Notes: a model not told the origin generated them from the sequence alone. Positions 33,338 through 43,922 are shown, numbered from the stretch's first letter. The stretch: DNA of 64,000 bases from Sulfuricurvum sp. IAE1 (GCF_004347735.1 NZ_SLTI01000058.1:62001-126000); one strand, 5' to 3'. Numbers and translations are program-made.

Positions 33338-35584
33338 ATGAAACAATGGCTCACCGGTATACCGGTCTCGAAAAAACTCGGCTTCATCATGGTACTCGCC
33401 TCTGCGGTCGTGATTTTCGAAACACTGATTTTCCTGCTCGCGACCAATTCGCTCAACAAAGAGTTCGAAAGCTTCGACCAGAGGAGTTTCGAAGGGGTCA
33501 AAGCGGTACTGGAGACCGAAAAGGAACTGAACTATTTCAGCCGTATTACCCGTGAGATAATGCTCGGCGGCGACCTAAACGAAAACCTGAACAAACTCGA
33601 CGATACCTACGAAAAAATCGAAATCCTCTTTAAACGGATGGAACAGACAACCAGCGACGCGGCACAACGCGGCATCTGTAAAAAAGCGAAAAACGACGCG
33701 ATGGTCTTTATAACGTCGTCGCGCGATCTGATGCGCACCCTTCAAAACGGGCCGCACGACCTGGGAGCGACCTACCGGTTCTACCATGCCAATTTCTCGC
33801 CGCTGGCCAAAGCGTCGCGCGAATCGATGAAGAGTCTCGTGGCATCCAAAATGGATGAAGCGGCCCGAATGAAAGAGACGTTTAAAAACGATATCCTCAT
33901 GTGGGGAATCGTCGCCGGAATCGGCGGAGCGATCGGGATCGCCGCGATGATCGTCATCATGCTTATGATCGCCTCACAGATAAAAGAATCGCTCTCCCTG
34001 GCACAAAACGGCCTGCTGGGATTTTTCCGTTTTCTGGGGGGAGAAGAGAAACACGCCCAGCCCCTGCCTGATCTGGGTAGCGACGAATTCGGGAAAATGG
34101 GAGCCATGATCAACCGCAATATCAAAGAAGCGGAAGCGAAGTTCAACGAACAGCAGCAGGCGATCCTCGATTTCGAAACCATCTGTTCAAACGCCAGCAA
34201 AGGATTTCTCCACCACCGTATCGCCACCCGGTACAGCGATCCCAATCTCCAGCAGCTCTCCCGCACGCTCAATACGTTCCTTGACGAAATCGAACTCACC
34301 TTCGGAAAACTGGTGGCCATTTTCGTCGATTTCGCACAGGGCGACTACAGCAAATCGGGAGAATCGCGCGACGCGAAAGGATCGTTTGCGTCGATTGACC
34401 AGGCGGTCAGCGCCGTGGCGGCTTCCAACAGCGAGATTTTTTCACTGATTTCGCGGTTCTCGCGCGAATTTACCCGTGACGCCCATCATCTCGCCTCTTC
34501 GGGCGACGAACTGAGTGCGAGCGCCAACCAGCAGGCTTCGAGCCTCGAAGAGACCGCGGCGGCTATCGAAGAGCTCACCTCGAACGTCGCATCCAATACC
34601 TCGAAAGCCGAAACGATGGCCCGTACGGCCCAGGAAGCGATGCATGCCGCCGAGCGGGGTAACACCGTCGCGGGCGAAAGCCTCGAAGCGATGCATGAAA
34701 TCGTCCGCGCGACCGAAGCGATCAACCAGGCGGTCGACATCATCGACAACATCGCGTTCCAGACCAACATTCTCTCGCTGAACGCCGCCGTCGAAGCGGC
34801 CACCGCCGGGGAAGCGGGCAAAGGATTCGCCGTCGTCGCACAGGAAGTGCGCAACCTCGCCAACCGCAGCGCCGACGCCGCAGCGCAGATCCAGCAGCTC
34901 GCCCGCAGCGCGCGCGAAAAATCGCAAGGCGGTCTGGAAACCTCCCAAAACATGATGGAAAGTTTCTCGATGATCGCCCGCAAGATCACCGAAACCGACG
35001 CGATGGTGCGCGACGTCGCGAGTGCGAGCCGCGAACAGATGGCGGGTATAAACCAGATCAACGATGCCGTCAGCCAGCTCGACCAGATGACGCAGCAAAA
35101 CGCCAAAACCGCCAACAATGTCGCCCAGATAGCCAACGAAATCCTCGATAAAACCGAGCAGTTCGAACACATGCTCTCACGCGTCCGCTTCGATGAGAGC
35201 GTGGAGCACCACAACTGTGACGTGCAGATGATTTTCGACACGGCGAAACTCAAAATCGATCACATCAATTTCAAAGAGAACAACTACAAAAAACTCAAAA
35301 GCGAACACAGCGTCTGGCGGGTGAGCAACCACCACGAGTGCAATCTTGGCAAATGGATCGACGAACACGCTTCGGCGCCGTTTGCCCAGGGGGAAGCGTG
35401 GAATGCGCTGCTCAGCGCCCATGAAAAAGTCCACAGCGGGGTGCAGTCCTACATCGAAGCCGATCTCTCCCGTGCCTCTTCCCAGACTCTCGAGCGGATC
35501 ACGCGCGATCTCGAAGAGGCGACGCGCGGCGTCTTCAACGGACTCGATGCCATCAAATCCCTCAACTGCGGCGGGAATCTCTAA
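33338..35584 (+). CDS. Membrane chemoreceptor with CZB zinc domain
   Basis: A 748-residue methyl-accepting chemotaxis protein. Two membrane helices (about 16-38 and 190-215) bracket a short helical periplasmic sensor ([21 protein letters not shown]...), a 4-helix-bundle type. After HAMP-like sequence there is a long cytoplasmic coiled coil with the signalling tip [39 protein letters not shown]. The C-terminal 120 residues form a CZB domain ([34 protein letters not shown]), which binds zinc and in related receptors senses zinc or hypochlorite. Co-transcribed with the receiver gene upstream. Confidence 0.93.
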   Translation: MKQWLTGIPVSKKLGFIMVLASAVVIFETLIFLLATNSLNKEFESFDQRSFEGVKAVLETEKELNYFSRITREIMLGGDLNENLNKLDDTYEKIEILFKRMEQTTSDAAQRGICKKAKNDAMVFITSSRDLMRTLQNGPHDLGATYRFYHANFSPLAKASRESMKSLVASKMDEAARMKETFKNDILMWGIVAGIGGAIGIAAMIVIMLMIASQIKESLSLAQNGLLGFFRFLGGEEKHAQPLPDLGSDEFGKMGAMINRNIKEAEAKFNEQQQAILDFETICSNASKGFLHHRIATRYSDPNLQQLSRTLNTFLDEIELTFGKLVAIFVDFAQGDYSKSGESRDAKGSFASIDQAVSAVAASNSEIFSLISRFSREFTRDAHHLASSGDELSASANQQASSLEETAAAIEELTSNVASNTSKAETMARTAQEAMHAAERGNTVAGESLEAMHEIVRATEAINQAVDIIDNIAFQTNILSLNAAVEAATAGEAGKGFAVVAQEVRNLANRSADAAAQIQQLARSAREKSQGGLETSQNMMESFSMIARKITETDAMVRDVASASREQMAGINQINDAVSQLDQMTQQNAKTANNVAQIANEILDKTEQFEHMLSRVRFDESVEHHNCDVQMIFDTAKLKIDHINFKENNYKKLKSEHSVWRVSNHHECNLGKWIDEHASAPFAQGEAWNALLSAHEKVHSGVQSYIEADLSRASSQTLERITRDLEEATRGVFNGLDAIKSLNCGGNL

Positions 35585-35594
35585 CCCGCCTCCC

Positions 35595-35609
35595 CGCGCG
35601 CCCGCGCGT
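35595..35609 (+). terminator. GC-rich hairpin after the first chemoreceptor
   Basis: CGCGC-GCCC-GCGCG followed by only three T, 10 bp after the chemoreceptor stop. It lies directly before the next repeat box; weak terminator evidence. Confidence 0.3.
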
Positions 35610-35643
35610 TTGCAACACACTTGCCACACTAACGTCATACAAT
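35610..35643 (+). promoter_or_regulatory. 11-bp direct-repeat promoter box, copy 2 (POTRA gene)
   Basis: TTGCAACACAC then TTGCCACACTA, 11 bp apart, with TACAAT at 35638-35643, 27 bp before the ATG at 35670. Confidence 0.78.
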
Positions 35644-35669
35644 TCCCCAATTTACTTCAAGGAGCATGC

Positions 35670-36275
35670 ATGCGCGTTAACGTCTTGCTTTCACTCGCAC
35701 TCTTATCCCTCTCCCTTTCGGCTTCGACTCCCATCGACAAAATCGTTTTCGAAGGTAACGAAAAAATCCCGACCAAGAAACTCAATGCGCTGGTTCAGCC
35801 CTATCTGGGCAAAACGCTTGACGCTTCCACCGCTGAGCGGATCGCAGGAGACGTCGAGTCGTTTTACCGTAAAAACAATTTCAGCCTCGCCTACGCTTCG
35901 GTCGCCTCCATCGACGAAAAAAACCGCACCGTGACCGTCAGTATCAAAAAATATACCGATTTCAACCGGCGTTCCATCGGTGAAATGGAGCGGCGGCCGT
36001 TGCACAAAGGGCTGATCAACCGCGTCTTTTTCACCGGAAACGAAAAGATTTCAACCTACCGTCTGATGAAAGAGATCGAACCGCTGCTGGGGACCGAGCA
36101 CAACGACGACGCACTCGCGAAACTGGTTAAAACGGTCGAAGATTATTACCGTTCCCGCCGCTACGAACTCGCCTACGCCGAAATCGCGCAGGCCGACGAC
36201 AACGGCATCGTCACCGTCGCGATCAAAAAATACCCATCTTTCAAAGCCCGCTACGCCCGCGAAGGGAAAAACTGA
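35670..36275 (+). CDS. Periplasmic protein of two tandem POTRA domains
   Basis: A 201-residue exported protein with signal peptide MRVNVLLSLALLSLSLSAS. The mature part is two similar units of about 85 residues: IDKIVFEGNEKIPTKKLNALVQPYLGKTLD...VSIKKYTDF and INRVFFTGNEKISTYRLMKEIEPLLG...VAIKKYPSF. Both have the beta-alpha-alpha-beta-beta pattern of POTRA domains of the ShlB/TpsB type (GN-x-I start, SFYRKNNFSLAYASV / DYYRSRRYELAYAEI middle). The expected outer-membrane beta barrel is absent: the protein ends 40 bases later. It may bind substrates or a barrel made elsewhere. Its own repeat-box promoter ties it to the chemosensory genes. Start set by AAGGAG at 35659. Confidence 0.82.
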   Translation: MRVNVLLSLALLSLSLSASTPIDKIVFEGNEKIPTKKLNALVQPYLGKTLDASTAERIAGDVESFYRKNNFSLAYASVASIDEKNRTVTVSIKKYTDFNRRSIGEMERRPLHKGLINRVFFTGNEKISTYRLMKEIEPLLGTEHNDDALAKLVKTVEDYYRSRRYELAYAEIAQADDNGIVTVAIKKYPSFKARYAREGKN

Positions 36276-36344
36276 TCCCCCCTCTTGTTTCGCCACGCCG
36301 CACGTATGAGGGAAAGTTTCTCCTCCGGCAGCGCTAAAATCGTT

Positions 36345-36378
36345 TTGCCACAAAGTTGCAACATTAAAGCGTTACGAT
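36345..36378 (+). promoter_or_regulatory. 11-bp direct-repeat promoter box, copy 3 (4HB-CZB chemoreceptor)
   Basis: TTGCCACAAAG then TTGCAACATTA, 11 bp apart, with TACGAT at 36373-36378, 48 bp before the ATG at 36426. Confidence 0.75.
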
Positions 36379-36425
36379 ACCCCTGATTACAATGTAATAA
36401 AAATGTAACCGAAAGGGGGAACCTC

Positions 36426-38342
36426 ATGAACACGTCTTTGTTCGAACGGCTCTCCATCCGACAGCGGATGACCTATCTCGTCCTCAGTGTCACGGCGGCG
36501 GTCGTCTTCGCTGCGGTATTCGTCTTTTTCGCCCTGAGCAAAATCGAATCCGACTATACCCAGCTGCAGCAAAACGCCACGGCCGGAGCGCTGTATACCC
36601 TAGAAATCGAAAAAGACCTCAATTACGTCAGCCGCACCAGCCGCGACATCATGCTCGGCAACAGCTATGACAAAAACATGGTGAAACTCCAGGAGCGATC
36701 CGAAAAAATCAAAAAGAACTTCGCCGAACTCGAAAAACTGGCCGACTCGGAGTCCGAATCGCTGATCGCCGAAGCCAAGCGGACGACGTTCGCGTTTCTG
36801 GACAACACGATGGCGCTGATGCAGACCCTCGGCAAAATGGATAAAACCCTCATTTCGGCCAACACGATCCCCATTTACGGCCAGTACAAAAAAGAGCTGA
36901 CTCCCTATGCCGAAGCCTCACGCGAAAGTTTCGAAAAAGTGGTCAAAATGAAGCGGGACCGCTTCGTCGCCGCTACCGATGAGATGCACGACAACATCCT
37001 CTTTTTCAAAACGGCGGTCATGGTCTCGGGGATCGCGGTTGCGGTGATGATTTTCGCGTTTGCCAATCTCGTCCAGCGTTCCATCGTTTCGGCACTCGAA
37101 TCGTTTACCCTCGTCATACGCCGCGTCGCCGAAGGTAATTTTGCCCAGACCCGCATCGAGGCCGCTCCTGGGACCGAACTCGGCCTCATGGGGCATTCGC
37201 TCGAACAGCTCATCAGCCAGATAGAGACTTTTATCCACCGGATCAATCTCACCATCGGCAACGCGACGCGCGGGGATTTTAGCGTACCGCTGAGTTCGCA
37301 AGGGATGCACGGCGAGTTCATCGATGCGACCGAACTGGTCCGCAATTCGATCCGTGTAATGGAAGAGCAGGAAGGGAAAAAGCAGCGCGACGCGCTCAAT
37401 TCGGAGCTGAGCAAGCTCTCGGTCGAAGTGACCGAATCGCTCGCGGTCATCCAGCACAATCTCGAGCACAACATCGCCAATCTCAAAGAGGTGACCCGAT
37501 CGACGAAAGAGGCCGCCAACCTCTCCGACGACAGCCGTCAAACGATCGAAATGATCGTACGTGAACTCGAAACGATGAAACAAAGCGTCAACGAAAACAA
37601 CGAGGCGATCATCCATATGGCTTCGCGCACGCAGGAGATCAATTCGATCATCCGGCTCATCACCGACATCGCCGAGCAGACCAACCTCCTCGCGCTCAAT
37701 GCCGCGATCGAAGCCGCACGGGCCGGCGAGCACGGACGCGGTTTCGCGGTCGTCGCCGACGAAGTGCGCAAACTGGCCGAGCGGACGCACAAAGCCACGG
37801 GTGAAATCGCCGTCTCGATCAACTCGCTCAAACAGGATATGAGCGACATCGAAAAAAGTGCCGAAGAGATGAACCAGGTGGTCGAATCCTCGACCGAGCA
37901 CATCCACGATTTTGAAAAAACCCTGATCCGGCTCAACGAGACGTCGACAAGCATCGTCAATTCGTCGTACATGATGGAAAACAGCGTCTTCATCGTCCTG
38001 GCGAAAATCGACCACATCATCTACAAATCGCGCGCCTACAACAGCCTCATGCGCTGTGAGCCCCGTCTTGAGGTGCTGACGACGCAGCAGTGCAGCATCG
38101 GCCAATGGTATAACGAAGAGGGGCGGCGGCGCTTCGGCAAAACGGCGAGCTTCGCGCAGATGACCCGGCCGCACGAAATCGTCCATGACCGCGTCAATAA
38201 AAATCTCGCTTTCATCAAAGACCCCTCCGGGCAGCTCTGCCTGAGCCACGCAAGCGAGATTATCGCCAACTTCCGCGATATGGAAGAGGCAAGTACCGAA
38301 CTATTCGTCCTTATGGACAATCTGACCAAGGAGACAGCATAA
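36426..38342 (+). CDS. Membrane chemoreceptor, different signalling class, with CZB domain
   Basis: A 638-residue receptor with N-terminal membrane helix (about 18-38), a helical periplasmic sensor ([23 protein letters not shown], similar to the preceding receptor), a second helix at about 195-215 and HAMP. Its signalling tip differs from the other four receptors here: [45 protein letters not shown]. This is the common Tsr-like signature, so it probably belongs to another helical-length class. The C-terminus (about 520-620) is a CZB domain with CSIGQWY and HEIVHDRV. The next gene, a PAS protein, starts at the very base after its stop. Confidence 0.92.
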   Translation: MNTSLFERLSIRQRMTYLVLSVTAAVVFAAVFVFFALSKIESDYTQLQQNATAGALYTLEIEKDLNYVSRTSRDIMLGNSYDKNMVKLQERSEKIKKNFAELEKLADSESESLIAEAKRTTFAFLDNTMALMQTLGKMDKTLISANTIPIYGQYKKELTPYAEASRESFEKVVKMKRDRFVAATDEMHDNILFFKTAVMVSGIAVAVMIFAFANLVQRSIVSALESFTLVIRRVAEGNFAQTRIEAAPGTELGLMGHSLEQLISQIETFIHRINLTIGNATRGDFSVPLSSQGMHGEFIDATELVRNSIRVMEEQEGKKQRDALNSELSKLSVEVTESLAVIQHNLEHNIANLKEVTRSTKEAANLSDDSRQTIEMIVRELETMKQSVNENNEAIIHMASRTQEINSIIRLITDIAEQTNLLALNAAIEAARAGEHGRGFAVVADEVRKLAERTHKATGEIAVSINSLKQDMSDIEKSAEEMNQVVESSTEHIHDFEKTLIRLNETSTSIVNSSYMMENSVFIVLAKIDHIIYKSRAYNSLMRCEPRLEVLTTQQCSIGQWYNEEGRRRFGKTASFAQMTRPHEIVHDRVNKNLAFIKDPSGQLCLSHASEIIANFRDMEEASTELFVLMDNLTKETA

Positions 38343-38723
38343 ATGAGAGAAATTGAGATGGATGAAACGTCGCTGATCATTTCGGAGACCGACGCGCGGG
38401 GTGTCATCACCTTTGCCAACGACGATTTTCTGCGATACAGCGGATACGGTTGGGAAGAGCTTTTGGGCAAACCCCACAACATCCTCCGCCATCCCGACAT
38501 GCCCAAGGCCGCCTTCAAAGACCTTTGGGACACGATCAAGAAGGGAGCAACCTGGAACGGTTTTGTCAAAAACCGCACCAAACACGGCGAATACTACTGG
38601 GTCTACGCCACCGTTTCACCGATCACTTTCGAAAACGGCGAGACACGCTACCTCTCGCTTCGGCGCAAGCCGACCCGGCAGGAGATCGCCAAATACGACG
38701 CGCTTTACAAAACGATGCATTAA
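38343..38723 (+). CDS. Stand-alone PAS-domain sensor, Aer/CetB-like (pair 1)
   Basis: A 126-residue protein that is a single PAS domain: [79 protein letters not shown], ending in a short helix. The sequence is the FAD-binding Aer type, and the arrangement (free PAS next to a receptor) matches CetB, the redox-sensing partner of CetA in Campylobacter energy taxis. The TAA of the previous receptor is directly followed by its ATG; the soluble receptor starts 8 bp later, so the two form a bipartite receptor. Confidence 0.88.
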   Translation: MREIEMDETSLIISETDARGVITFANDDFLRYSGYGWEELLGKPHNILRHPDMPKAAFKDLWDTIKKGATWNGFVKNRTKHGEYYWVYATVSPITFENGETRYLSLRRKPTRQEIAKYDALYKTMH

Positions 38724-38731
38724 GGAGCATT

Positions 38732-40000
38732 ATGTTCGATATCAGTAAAAAAGACTACCTGATCCTCAAACAGGCCATTAACGACTGCCGCCATTTCGTC
38801 CTCGAAAAAGTGAACGAAGTGGACAGCCGTTTCACCAGCGGCAGCCACCGCATTAACGATCTGCTCGAAGATCTCCACCGTTTCGCCGCCGAATACAAAG
38901 CGGTCCGCGACGCCAATTACATCCAGGCAGGAATGCTCGCCATGTCGGTTTTTCGGGCCAAAACCGGGGAACTGAGCAACGTCAGCATGGCGCAGTGCAC
39001 CCATAACGGAAGCGGGGTTCTCAAAGAGACGACCAACTTTTACAACGGGCTCATGAGCCGTCTCAAAGAGCTGTTCAGCGAGATCGAATCGGGATTCACC
39101 CGGATCAGCAACAACGACCTGCGGGTTCCGTTCAAATCCGACGGGTGGCATCACGACATCCGCACCCTCAACGAACACATCAACGAGCTTCAGGAAATCA
39201 TCGCCGAACAGTACCGTCAGCAGCTCGGCGACGCCCTCGCCCTCCGGCGCAATACCTCGGAGCTTTCCCGCTATTCCGAAGAGCTCAGCGCCAGTGCGAG
39301 CCTGCAGGCTTCCAGTCTCGAAGAGACCGCCGCCGCCGTCGAGGAACTCACCTCGAACGTCTCGTCCAACGCCGAAAAAGCCGAAGCGATGAGTCGCGTC
39401 GCACGCGAAGCGAAAACCGCCGCCCGGCACGGCAACGACATCGCGCAGGAAAGTTTTGCGGCGATGAACGAGATCGTCCGCGCGACCGAAGCGATCAACC
39501 AGGCCGTATCGACCATCGAAAACATCGCGTTCCAGACCAATATCCTCTCGCTCAACGCAGCTGTCGAAGCGGCCACCGCAGGCGAAGCGGGCAAAGGGTT
39601 CGCCGTCGTCGCCCAGGAAGTGCGCAACCTCGCCAACCGCAGTGCCGACGCCGCCCGCCAGATACAGGAAGTCGCCCGCCTCGCACGCGAAAAATCGCAG
39701 GGAGGTCTGGAAACTTCCAAAAACATGATGGAAAGCTTTTCGACGATCGCCGACAAAATCTCGGAGACCGACGAGCTGGTACGCGACGTCACCCTCGCCG
39801 GGCGCGAACAGATGGCCGGAATCGCTCAGATCAACCATGCGATCACGCAGCTCGACCAGATCACCCAGCAAAACGCCAAAACGGCCAATAACGTCGCTTC
39901 CCTCTCAGGCATCGTTCAAAACCTCTCAGACCATATGTACGCCGAAATCTCCCAAAAAGAGTTCAGGGGAAAAGAGCAGCTTCTCGCTTCGGCGAACTGA
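38732..40000 (+). CDS. Soluble chemoreceptor, PAS-partner (pair 1)
   Basis: A 422-residue receptor with no membrane segment. Start ATG 38732 is preceded by AAGGAG. About 170 residues of helical N-terminal sequence ([23 protein letters not shown]) precede the signalling domain, which has [40 protein letters not shown] conserved tail, [13 protein letters not shown], is shared with the second soluble receptor ([13 protein letters not shown]) and absent from the membrane receptors. Unlike Campylobacter CetA it lacks a transmembrane anchor, so the pair is predicted to be a fully cytoplasmic redox receptor. Confidence 0.9.
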   Translation: MFDISKKDYLILKQAINDCRHFVLEKVNEVDSRFTSGSHRINDLLEDLHRFAAEYKAVRDANYIQAGMLAMSVFRAKTGELSNVSMAQCTHNGSGVLKETTNFYNGLMSRLKELFSEIESGFTRISNNDLRVPFKSDGWHHDIRTLNEHINELQEIIAEQYRQQLGDALALRRNTSELSRYSEELSASASLQASSLEETAAAVEELTSNVSSNAEKAEAMSRVAREAKTAARHGNDIAQESFAAMNEIVRATEAINQAVSTIENIAFQTNILSLNAAVEAATAGEAGKGFAVVAQEVRNLANRSADAARQIQEVARLAREKSQGGLETSKNMMESFSTIADKISETDELVRDVTLAGREQMAGIAQINHAITQLDQITQQNAKTANNVASLSGIVQNLSDHMYAEISQKEFRGKEQLLASAN

Positions 40001-40055
40001 CTCTCCCGCCTCCCCCTCTTTTCTCCCCTGCGGGTGTGATAAAAACGTTATTTTT

Positions 40056-40089
40056 TTGCGACGCACTTGCAACACTAAAACCGCATAAT
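40056..40089 (+). promoter_or_regulatory. 11-bp direct-repeat promoter box, copy 4 (PAS/receptor pair 2)
   Basis: TTGCGACGCAC then TTGCAACACTA, 11 bp apart, with CATAAT at 40084-40089, 31 bp before the ATG at 40120. Confidence 0.75.
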
Positions 40090-40119
40090 TTCCTTACCAA
40101 ACCATGAGGAATCAACGAC

Positions 40120-40518
40120 ATGCAAATCTTTACCTCGAACGGTGCCGAACGCGTTTTGACCGACAAGGCGTTTTTGGTTTCCGAAACCGACGAAAAAGGG
40201 ATTATCGTCTTCGCCAATGACGACTTCTGCACCATTGCCGATTACCGGGTCAGCGACCTGATCGGCCGGCCTCACAATATCGTGCGCCACCCCGACATGC
40301 CGAAGGCGGCGTTTAAAAGCCTCTGGGACACCGTACACGAGGGAAAAATATGGACCGGATTCGTCAAAAACAAAACCCGCAGCGGGTCGGAGTATTACTG
40401 GGTGTATGCGACCGTCTTTCCGATCACCCGCAACGGTAGACGCCACTACATCTCCTGCCGCCGCAAACCTACCCGCGATGAAATCGCGCAAGCCGAAGCG
40501 CTTTACCAAACCCTCTAA
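40120..40518 (+). CDS. Stand-alone PAS-domain sensor, Aer/CetB-like (pair 2)
   Basis: A 132-residue single PAS domain closely similar to the protein at 38343: [46 protein letters not shown], then [15 protein letters not shown]. The FAD-type pocket region is conserved. The soluble receptor at 40530 starts 11 bp after its stop. The duplicate pair may sense a different redox range or signal. Confidence 0.88.
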   Translation: MQIFTSNGAERVLTDKAFLVSETDEKGIIVFANDDFCTIADYRVSDLIGRPHNIVRHPDMPKAAFKSLWDTVHEGKIWTGFVKNKTRSGSEYYWVYATVFPITRNGRRHYISCRRKPTRDEIAQAEALYQTL

Positions 40519-40529
40519 GGAAAACTGAT

Positions 40530-41795
40530 ATGTTCGGAACCAAACCTGCCGACGCCCAACTGCTCGAAGCGATGATCGAAGACATTTTCGATATCGCCGA
40601 AGGAAAACGCAACCGCTACCGCTATTCGGGGGCCGAATTCGCCGACCGTAAACTCGAAAAAGTCTCGAACGCGATCCATCGCCGCCTTGCTTCGCTCATC
40701 GAGAGCAAGCAAAAAGACATGCTCGCGATGGGCGAGCTGATACTCGCGCTCGACCAGATGAAATCGGGAATCTTCAAACCGTCCGAAATCGACGCGCACG
40801 GCAGTGAAATGAGTGTGATCGCTTCGTCGTTCAACGCCTTTACCCTTCTGCTCTCGGAGCGGTTTGTGCAGATCGTCCAGACCCTCTCTACCTACTCCAC
40901 CAACGATTTTACCCCGCGCCTGAGCGAAGGGGAACTTCAAGGCGAACTCGCATCGCTGATCCGAGGCGTCAACAACCTGGCCGACGAAATCACGCAGATG
41001 CTCTCTGATAGTCTTCGAAACGGGCTGGACCTGCAAAACGAAGCCGCGATGCTGCGCGAGGCGATGGAACGCCTCTCGAATGCCAGCAACGAGCAGGCCG
41101 CCAATCTCGAAGAGACCGCCGCCGCGATGGAGGAGATGACAGGGAACGTCCAGGGGAATGCCCAAAAAGCCAACGACATGGCCCGCATGGCGGCACAAAC
41201 CGACGATAGCGCCAAACAAGGAGCCGCACTGGCCGACAAAACGGCGCAGGCCATGACCGAGATCCAGGAGGCGACCCGCTCGATCAACAATGCCGTCGCC
41301 ATCATCGAAAACATCGCGTTCCAGACGAACATCCTCTCGCTCAACGCCGCCGTCGAAGCGGCCACCGCAGGCGAAGCGGGCAAAGGGTTCGCCGTCGTCG
41401 CCCAGGAAGTGCGCAACCTCGCCAACCGCAGTGCCGACGCCGCCAAAGAGATAAAATCCCTCGCCGAACAGGCCGCCGCCAAATCGGACGAGGGAATGAA
41501 CATCGCCGGCGATCTCACCAAAGGATTCGAAGTGATCGCCGAAAAGATCGAGCAGACCACGATGCTCGTCCAGGACGTCAGCAACGCGAGCCGTGAACAG
41601 ATGCAGGGGATCGGACAGATCAACACCGCGATTACGCAACTCGATCAAATGACCCAGGAAAACGCCAAAATCGCCGCCAACGTCACCCGGACCGCCGAAA
41701 CGGTGCAGATTCTCTCCGACGATATTTACCGCCATATCGAATCCAAACAGTTTCGGGGAAAACACGAGCTGCTCGGCGGACGCCGGGGATCCTGA
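40530..41795 (+). CDS. Soluble chemoreceptor, PAS-partner (pair 2)
   Basis: A 421-residue receptor without membrane helices. N-terminal helical region about 1-160, then signalling domain with [45 protein letters not shown]. The tail [18 protein letters not shown] contains the same FRGK-x-x-LL motif as the receptor of pair 1. The central 93 bp of its signalling tip are identical, base for base, to those of that receptor, suggesting recent duplication or gene conversion. Confidence 0.9.
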   Translation: MFGTKPADAQLLEAMIEDIFDIAEGKRNRYRYSGAEFADRKLEKVSNAIHRRLASLIESKQKDMLAMGELILALDQMKSGIFKPSEIDAHGSEMSVIASSFNAFTLLLSERFVQIVQTLSTYSTNDFTPRLSEGELQGELASLIRGVNNLADEITQMLSDSLRNGLDLQNEAAMLREAMERLSNASNEQAANLEETAAAMEEMTGNVQGNAQKANDMARMAAQTDDSAKQGAALADKTAQAMTEIQEATRSINNAVAIIENIAFQTNILSLNAAVEAATAGEAGKGFAVVAQEVRNLANRSADAAKEIKSLAEQAAAKSDEGMNIAGDLTKGFEVIAEKIEQTTMLVQDVSNASREQMQGIGQINTAITQLDQMTQENAKIAANVTRTAETVQILSDDIYRHIESKQFRGKHELLGGRRGS

Positions 41796-41845
41796 GTGAA
41801 TTAACATTCATTTTGTCTGCGTCCCACGTATAGGGCGCGGTTATA

Positions 41846-41879
41846 ATGCAACATAGTTGCAACTTTTCCTTTCTACACT
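41846..41879 (+). promoter_or_regulatory. 11-bp direct-repeat promoter box, copy 5 (fifth chemoreceptor)
   Basis: ATGCAACATAG then TTGCAACTTTT, 11 bp apart, with TACACT at 41874-41879, 34 bp before the GTG at 41913. The second repeat is the most degenerate of the set at its 3' end. Confidence 0.7.
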
Positions 41880-41912
41880 TCCATCATTGCACACAACCAA
41901 AAGGAGTTCAAC

Positions 41913-43856
41913 GTGTTTAACAACCTCACCATTAGAGAGAGGCTGCGACTATTCCCGATTTTTGCCGTCATCATGACGGCGGGGGCCGGTATTTTCATTT
42001 TTATGTCCAAAAGCACCGGAACCGATACGTTTATCGCCGAAACGCTGATTATCGCAGGCGGATTGGCGTTCATCGCCCTCTCGAGCGCGGTATCGAAAAC
42101 AATCCTCAATTCGGTCGAAAACCTCACGCACGGCTTTGAAGCGATCACCCGCACCAACGATACGGGCATCCGGCTCGAGATTTCGGGCAACGACGAAATC
42201 TGCGAAGCGGCACGCCACTTCAATGCCTATATGGAGCGTCTCGACGCGGTTGCGCACAAAGACCAAGAAGCGATCGCCGACATCGCCAACGTCGCCAAAC
42301 TTATGGCCGTCGGGTTCGTCTCAGTCCGGATCAAAGCGCAGGCCGGCAGCCCCGCACTGCAACAGACGATCAACGGATTCAACACCGCCCTGGCCGAAAT
42401 GGAAAAAGCGACCGCCGAAATCTCGCGCGTCATGTCGGCTCTGGGGACCAGCGATTTCGCCGTCGAATTCGAGACGGGCAAATACTCCGGCGAACTTGGC
42501 GGTATGATGACGAGCCTGCAGGGGCTCAGCGAAAGCATCGGCGATTTCATGGCCCTCCTCTCCAAAAACGGCATCGCCCTCAACCAGGGTGCCACCACCC
42601 TCTCGGGTGCCAGCAACGATCTGTCCGGTTCGAGCAATACCCAGGCTTCGAGCCTCGAAGAGACAGCCGCCGCGATCGAAGAGCTCACCAGCAATATCTC
42701 GGCCAACAGCCAGAAAGCCTCCGAAATGGCGTCGCTGGCGCGTGAAACCGAACAGGCCGCCAGCGAAGGCAAAGCCCTCGCCGATACGACGGTCATGTCG
42801 ATGAACGAGATCAGCAAAGCGACCCAGGCGATCAACGAAGCGGTTGCCATCATCGAAAACATCGCCTTCCAGACCAATATCCTCTCGCTCAATGCCGCCG
42901 TCGAAGCGGCCACCGCAGGCGAAGCGGGCAAAGGGTTCGCCGTCGTCGCCCAGGAAGTGCGCAACCTCGCCAACCGCAGCGCCGACGCCGCCTCGCAGAT
43001 CAAAGAACTCGCCGAACTGGCCAACGCCAAATCCAAAGACGGTCTGGCCGTGAGCGAAAACATGATGAAAGGGTTCGACGTCATCAACCAGAAAATCTCC
43101 CACACGACCCAGCTGGTCCAGGACGTCGCCAACGGCAGCCGCGAACAGATGGCGGGGATCAACCAGATCAATTCCGCCGTCGCGCAGCTCGATCAGATGA
43201 CGCAGCAAAACGCGTCACTTGCGGGCGAAGTGAGCAAGCTCAGCGAAGAGATTCTGGGTATGTCGCAAACCCTCAGCGCGACCGCGGCAAAGACCAAATA
43301 CCGAAAAGAGTCCGAAAACCGCGTCTGCCGAATCGACATGATGTTCGAAACGAACAAACTCAAATTCGACCACGTCAATTTCAAAAACAACAACTTCGGC
43401 AAACTCAAAGAGAGCGTCACCGCATGGACGGTCACCAACGAACATCAGTGCGATCTGGGCAAATGGATTCAGGCCCACAGCAACGAGAGTTATGCCAAAG
43501 GCTCCGAATGGAACGAACTCCTCTCCAACCATGCCCACGTCCACCAGAAGGTTCAGGAGTACATCAACCGCGAAAAAGCGGGAGCCAGACCCGAAGAGCT
43601 CGAACGGATCGCCAAAGAGATCGAAACCGACACCACCAAAGTGTTTGCATCACTCAACAAGGTGCGCGTAGCCGCATGCGGTCAGTCGCATCCGGCTCCC
43701 GAACCCGTTCGCCCCGCACATCGTACTCCGCGCCCTTCCGCCGCGCCCGTACGTCCCGCGGTACGGGTATCCGAACCCGCTTACGCCAAACCTGCCTATA
43801 CGGCTCCCAAGCCGCCGGTCAAACATGACGATGACGATATCTGGGAGAGTTTTTAA
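41913..43856 (+). CDS. Membrane chemoreceptor with CZB domain and CheR-tether tail
   Basis: A 647-residue receptor. The start is GTG at 41913, set by AAGGAG at 41901-41906. Two membrane helices (about 14-32 and 42-62) lie so close that there is almost no periplasmic loop, so sensing is cytoplasmic or within the membrane. HAMP and a signalling domain follow, with [49 protein letters not shown] domain (about 470-590) has CRIDMMFETNKLKFDHVNFKN, CDLGKWI and HAHVH. A Pro/Ala/Arg-rich linker then leads to the end DIWESF, which fits the W-x-x-F pentapeptide that tethers CheR/CheB in E. coli receptors. Confidence 0.93.
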   Translation: MFNNLTIRERLRLFPIFAVIMTAGAGIFIFMSKSTGTDTFIAETLIIAGGLAFIALSSAVSKTILNSVENLTHGFEAITRTNDTGIRLEISGNDEICEAARHFNAYMERLDAVAHKDQEAIADIANVAKLMAVGFVSVRIKAQAGSPALQQTINGFNTALAEMEKATAEISRVMSALGTSDFAVEFETGKYSGELGGMMTSLQGLSESIGDFMALLSKNGIALNQGATTLSGASNDLSGSSNTQASSLEETAAAIEELTSNISANSQKASEMASLARETEQAASEGKALADTTVMSMNEISKATQAINEAVAIIENIAFQTNILSLNAAVEAATAGEAGKGFAVVAQEVRNLANRSADAASQIKELAELANAKSKDGLAVSENMMKGFDVINQKISHTTQLVQDVANGSREQMAGINQINSAVAQLDQMTQQNASLAGEVSKLSEEILGMSQTLSATAAKTKYRKESENRVCRIDMMFETNKLKFDHVNFKNNNFGKLKESVTAWTVTNEHQCDLGKWIQAHSNESYAKGSEWNELLSNHAHVHQKVQEYINREKAGARPEELERIAKEIETDTTKVFASLNKVRVAACGQSHPAPEPVRPAHRTPRPSAAPVRPAVRVSEPAYAKPAYTAPKPPVKHDDDDIWESF

Positions 43857-43860
43857 CCAC

Positions 43861-43900
43861 GTGAATCGCCTTAGGCGTTTCACCCCGCCAGCCCTTTTTT
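43861..43900 (+). terminator. Hairpin terminator after the fifth chemoreceptor
   Basis: GTGAATCGCC (43861-43870) and GGCGTTTCAC (43874-43883) pair with one mismatch around a TTA loop; a run of six T follows at 43895-43900, 11 bp later. It separates the receptor from the che operon. Confidence 0.45.
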
Positions 43901-43922
43901 CACGGACGGCGAAACGACCGTT

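Noticed and set aside
41796-41815. TGAAT-TAAC-ATTCA-TTTT as terminator of the second soluble receptor
   Set aside because: The stem is five AT-rich base pairs, too weak to support a call.
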